Below, piece by piece: positions 24,737 through 24,745 of a DNA stretch of 24,745 nt (position 1 is the first letter of the stretch; each line of letters starts with the position of its first letter). The position numbers were made by a program, and so were the translations under genes. The notes beneath the pieces were generated by a model that was not told where the DNA came from, made no database searches, and saw only the letters and a program-made list of their open reading frames with translations. Origin of the DNA: Elusimicrobia bacterium RIFOXYB2_FULL_49_7. GTDB taxonomy: Bacteria > Fibrobacterota > OXYB2-FULL-49-7. The DNA lies in contig MGVN01000058.1 in assembly GCA_001800515.1 (NCBI GenBank), positions 32,493 to 57,237 of the forward strand. Direction: 5' to 3'.

Positions 24737-24745
24737 GTTAAAGTG

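Larger units (their letters stand above)
24333..24745. other. Gene-free stretch upstream of hisS containing several inverted repeats
   Basis: About 410 bases without a credible coding region. It holds the proposed hisS promoter, four adjacent inverted repeats at 24399-24544, an A/T-rich stretch without notable structure at about 24545-24690, and a long hairpin at 24692-24736. I see no tRNA or recognised riboswitch. The gene to the right lies outside the window. Confidence 0.7.

Noticed and set aside
24333..24745. tRNA, riboswitch or T-box leader for hisS
   Set aside because: No cloverleaf, CCA-like end, T-box sequence or recognised riboswitch core was found, and the likely hisS promoter lies between the hairpins and the gene.
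1..24745. CRISPR array, insertion sequence, prophage or toxin-antitoxin genes
   Set aside because: I saw no regularly spaced direct repeats, transposase or integrase motifs, phage structural genes or toxin-antitoxin pairs in the window.

Overview
The window looks like chromosomal DNA from a Gram-negative-type (outer-membrane-bearing), probably anaerobic bacterium. Outer membrane: an Omp85 barrel protein, a TamB-like protein and two TolC-type outer-membrane factors. Anaerobic carbon metabolism: a ferredoxin-dependent 2-oxoacid oxidoreductase (korAB) and a clostridial-type 2[4Fe-4S] ferredoxin. The histidyl-tRNA synthetase recalls, from memory, those of PVC or related FCB-type lineages, so an uncultured member of those superphyla is my best guess; I cannot name the phylum. 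Many genes lack a clear Shine-Dalgarno sequence, and several gene pairs are joined by 4-base stop/start overlaps.

Layout from left to right. 1-2639 (minus): a GH30 glycoside hydrolase followed 13 bases later by the ABC-F ATPase uup, which runs off the left edge. 2739-8335 (plus): a TamB-like protein and its TamA/Omp85 partner, overlapping. 8358-10894 (minus): korB and korA, convergent with the Omp85 gene across an A/T-rich hairpin. 11004-16786 (minus): a heavy-metal efflux operon (small Cys/His-rich secreted protein, CzcC-type OMF, CzcB-type lipoprotein adaptor, CzcA-type RND pump). 16838-22646 (minus): a second complete efflux set (OMF, CusB with two heavy-metal-binding domains, CusA with the copper/silver methionine triad). 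22811-22981 (plus): a small ferredoxin. 23052-24332 (minus): hisS. 24333-24745: no gene, but a dense group of inverted repeats.

How the genes work together. The two tripartite pumps would span the whole envelope and export monovalent (Cus) and probably divalent (Czc-like) metal ions. No metal-responsive regulator lies in the window. The TamA/TamB pair serves envelope biogenesis. KorAB has no ferredoxin subunit of its own, so the small ferredoxin 12 kb away is a possible electron partner (inference). The items most worth a second look are the hairpin cluster upstream of hisS, the Cys/His-rich small protein with its near-leaderless promoter, the KorB that lacks one expected Fe-S cysteine, the CusB with metal-binding modules at both ends, and a hydrophobic micro-ORF in the czcA-korA gap.
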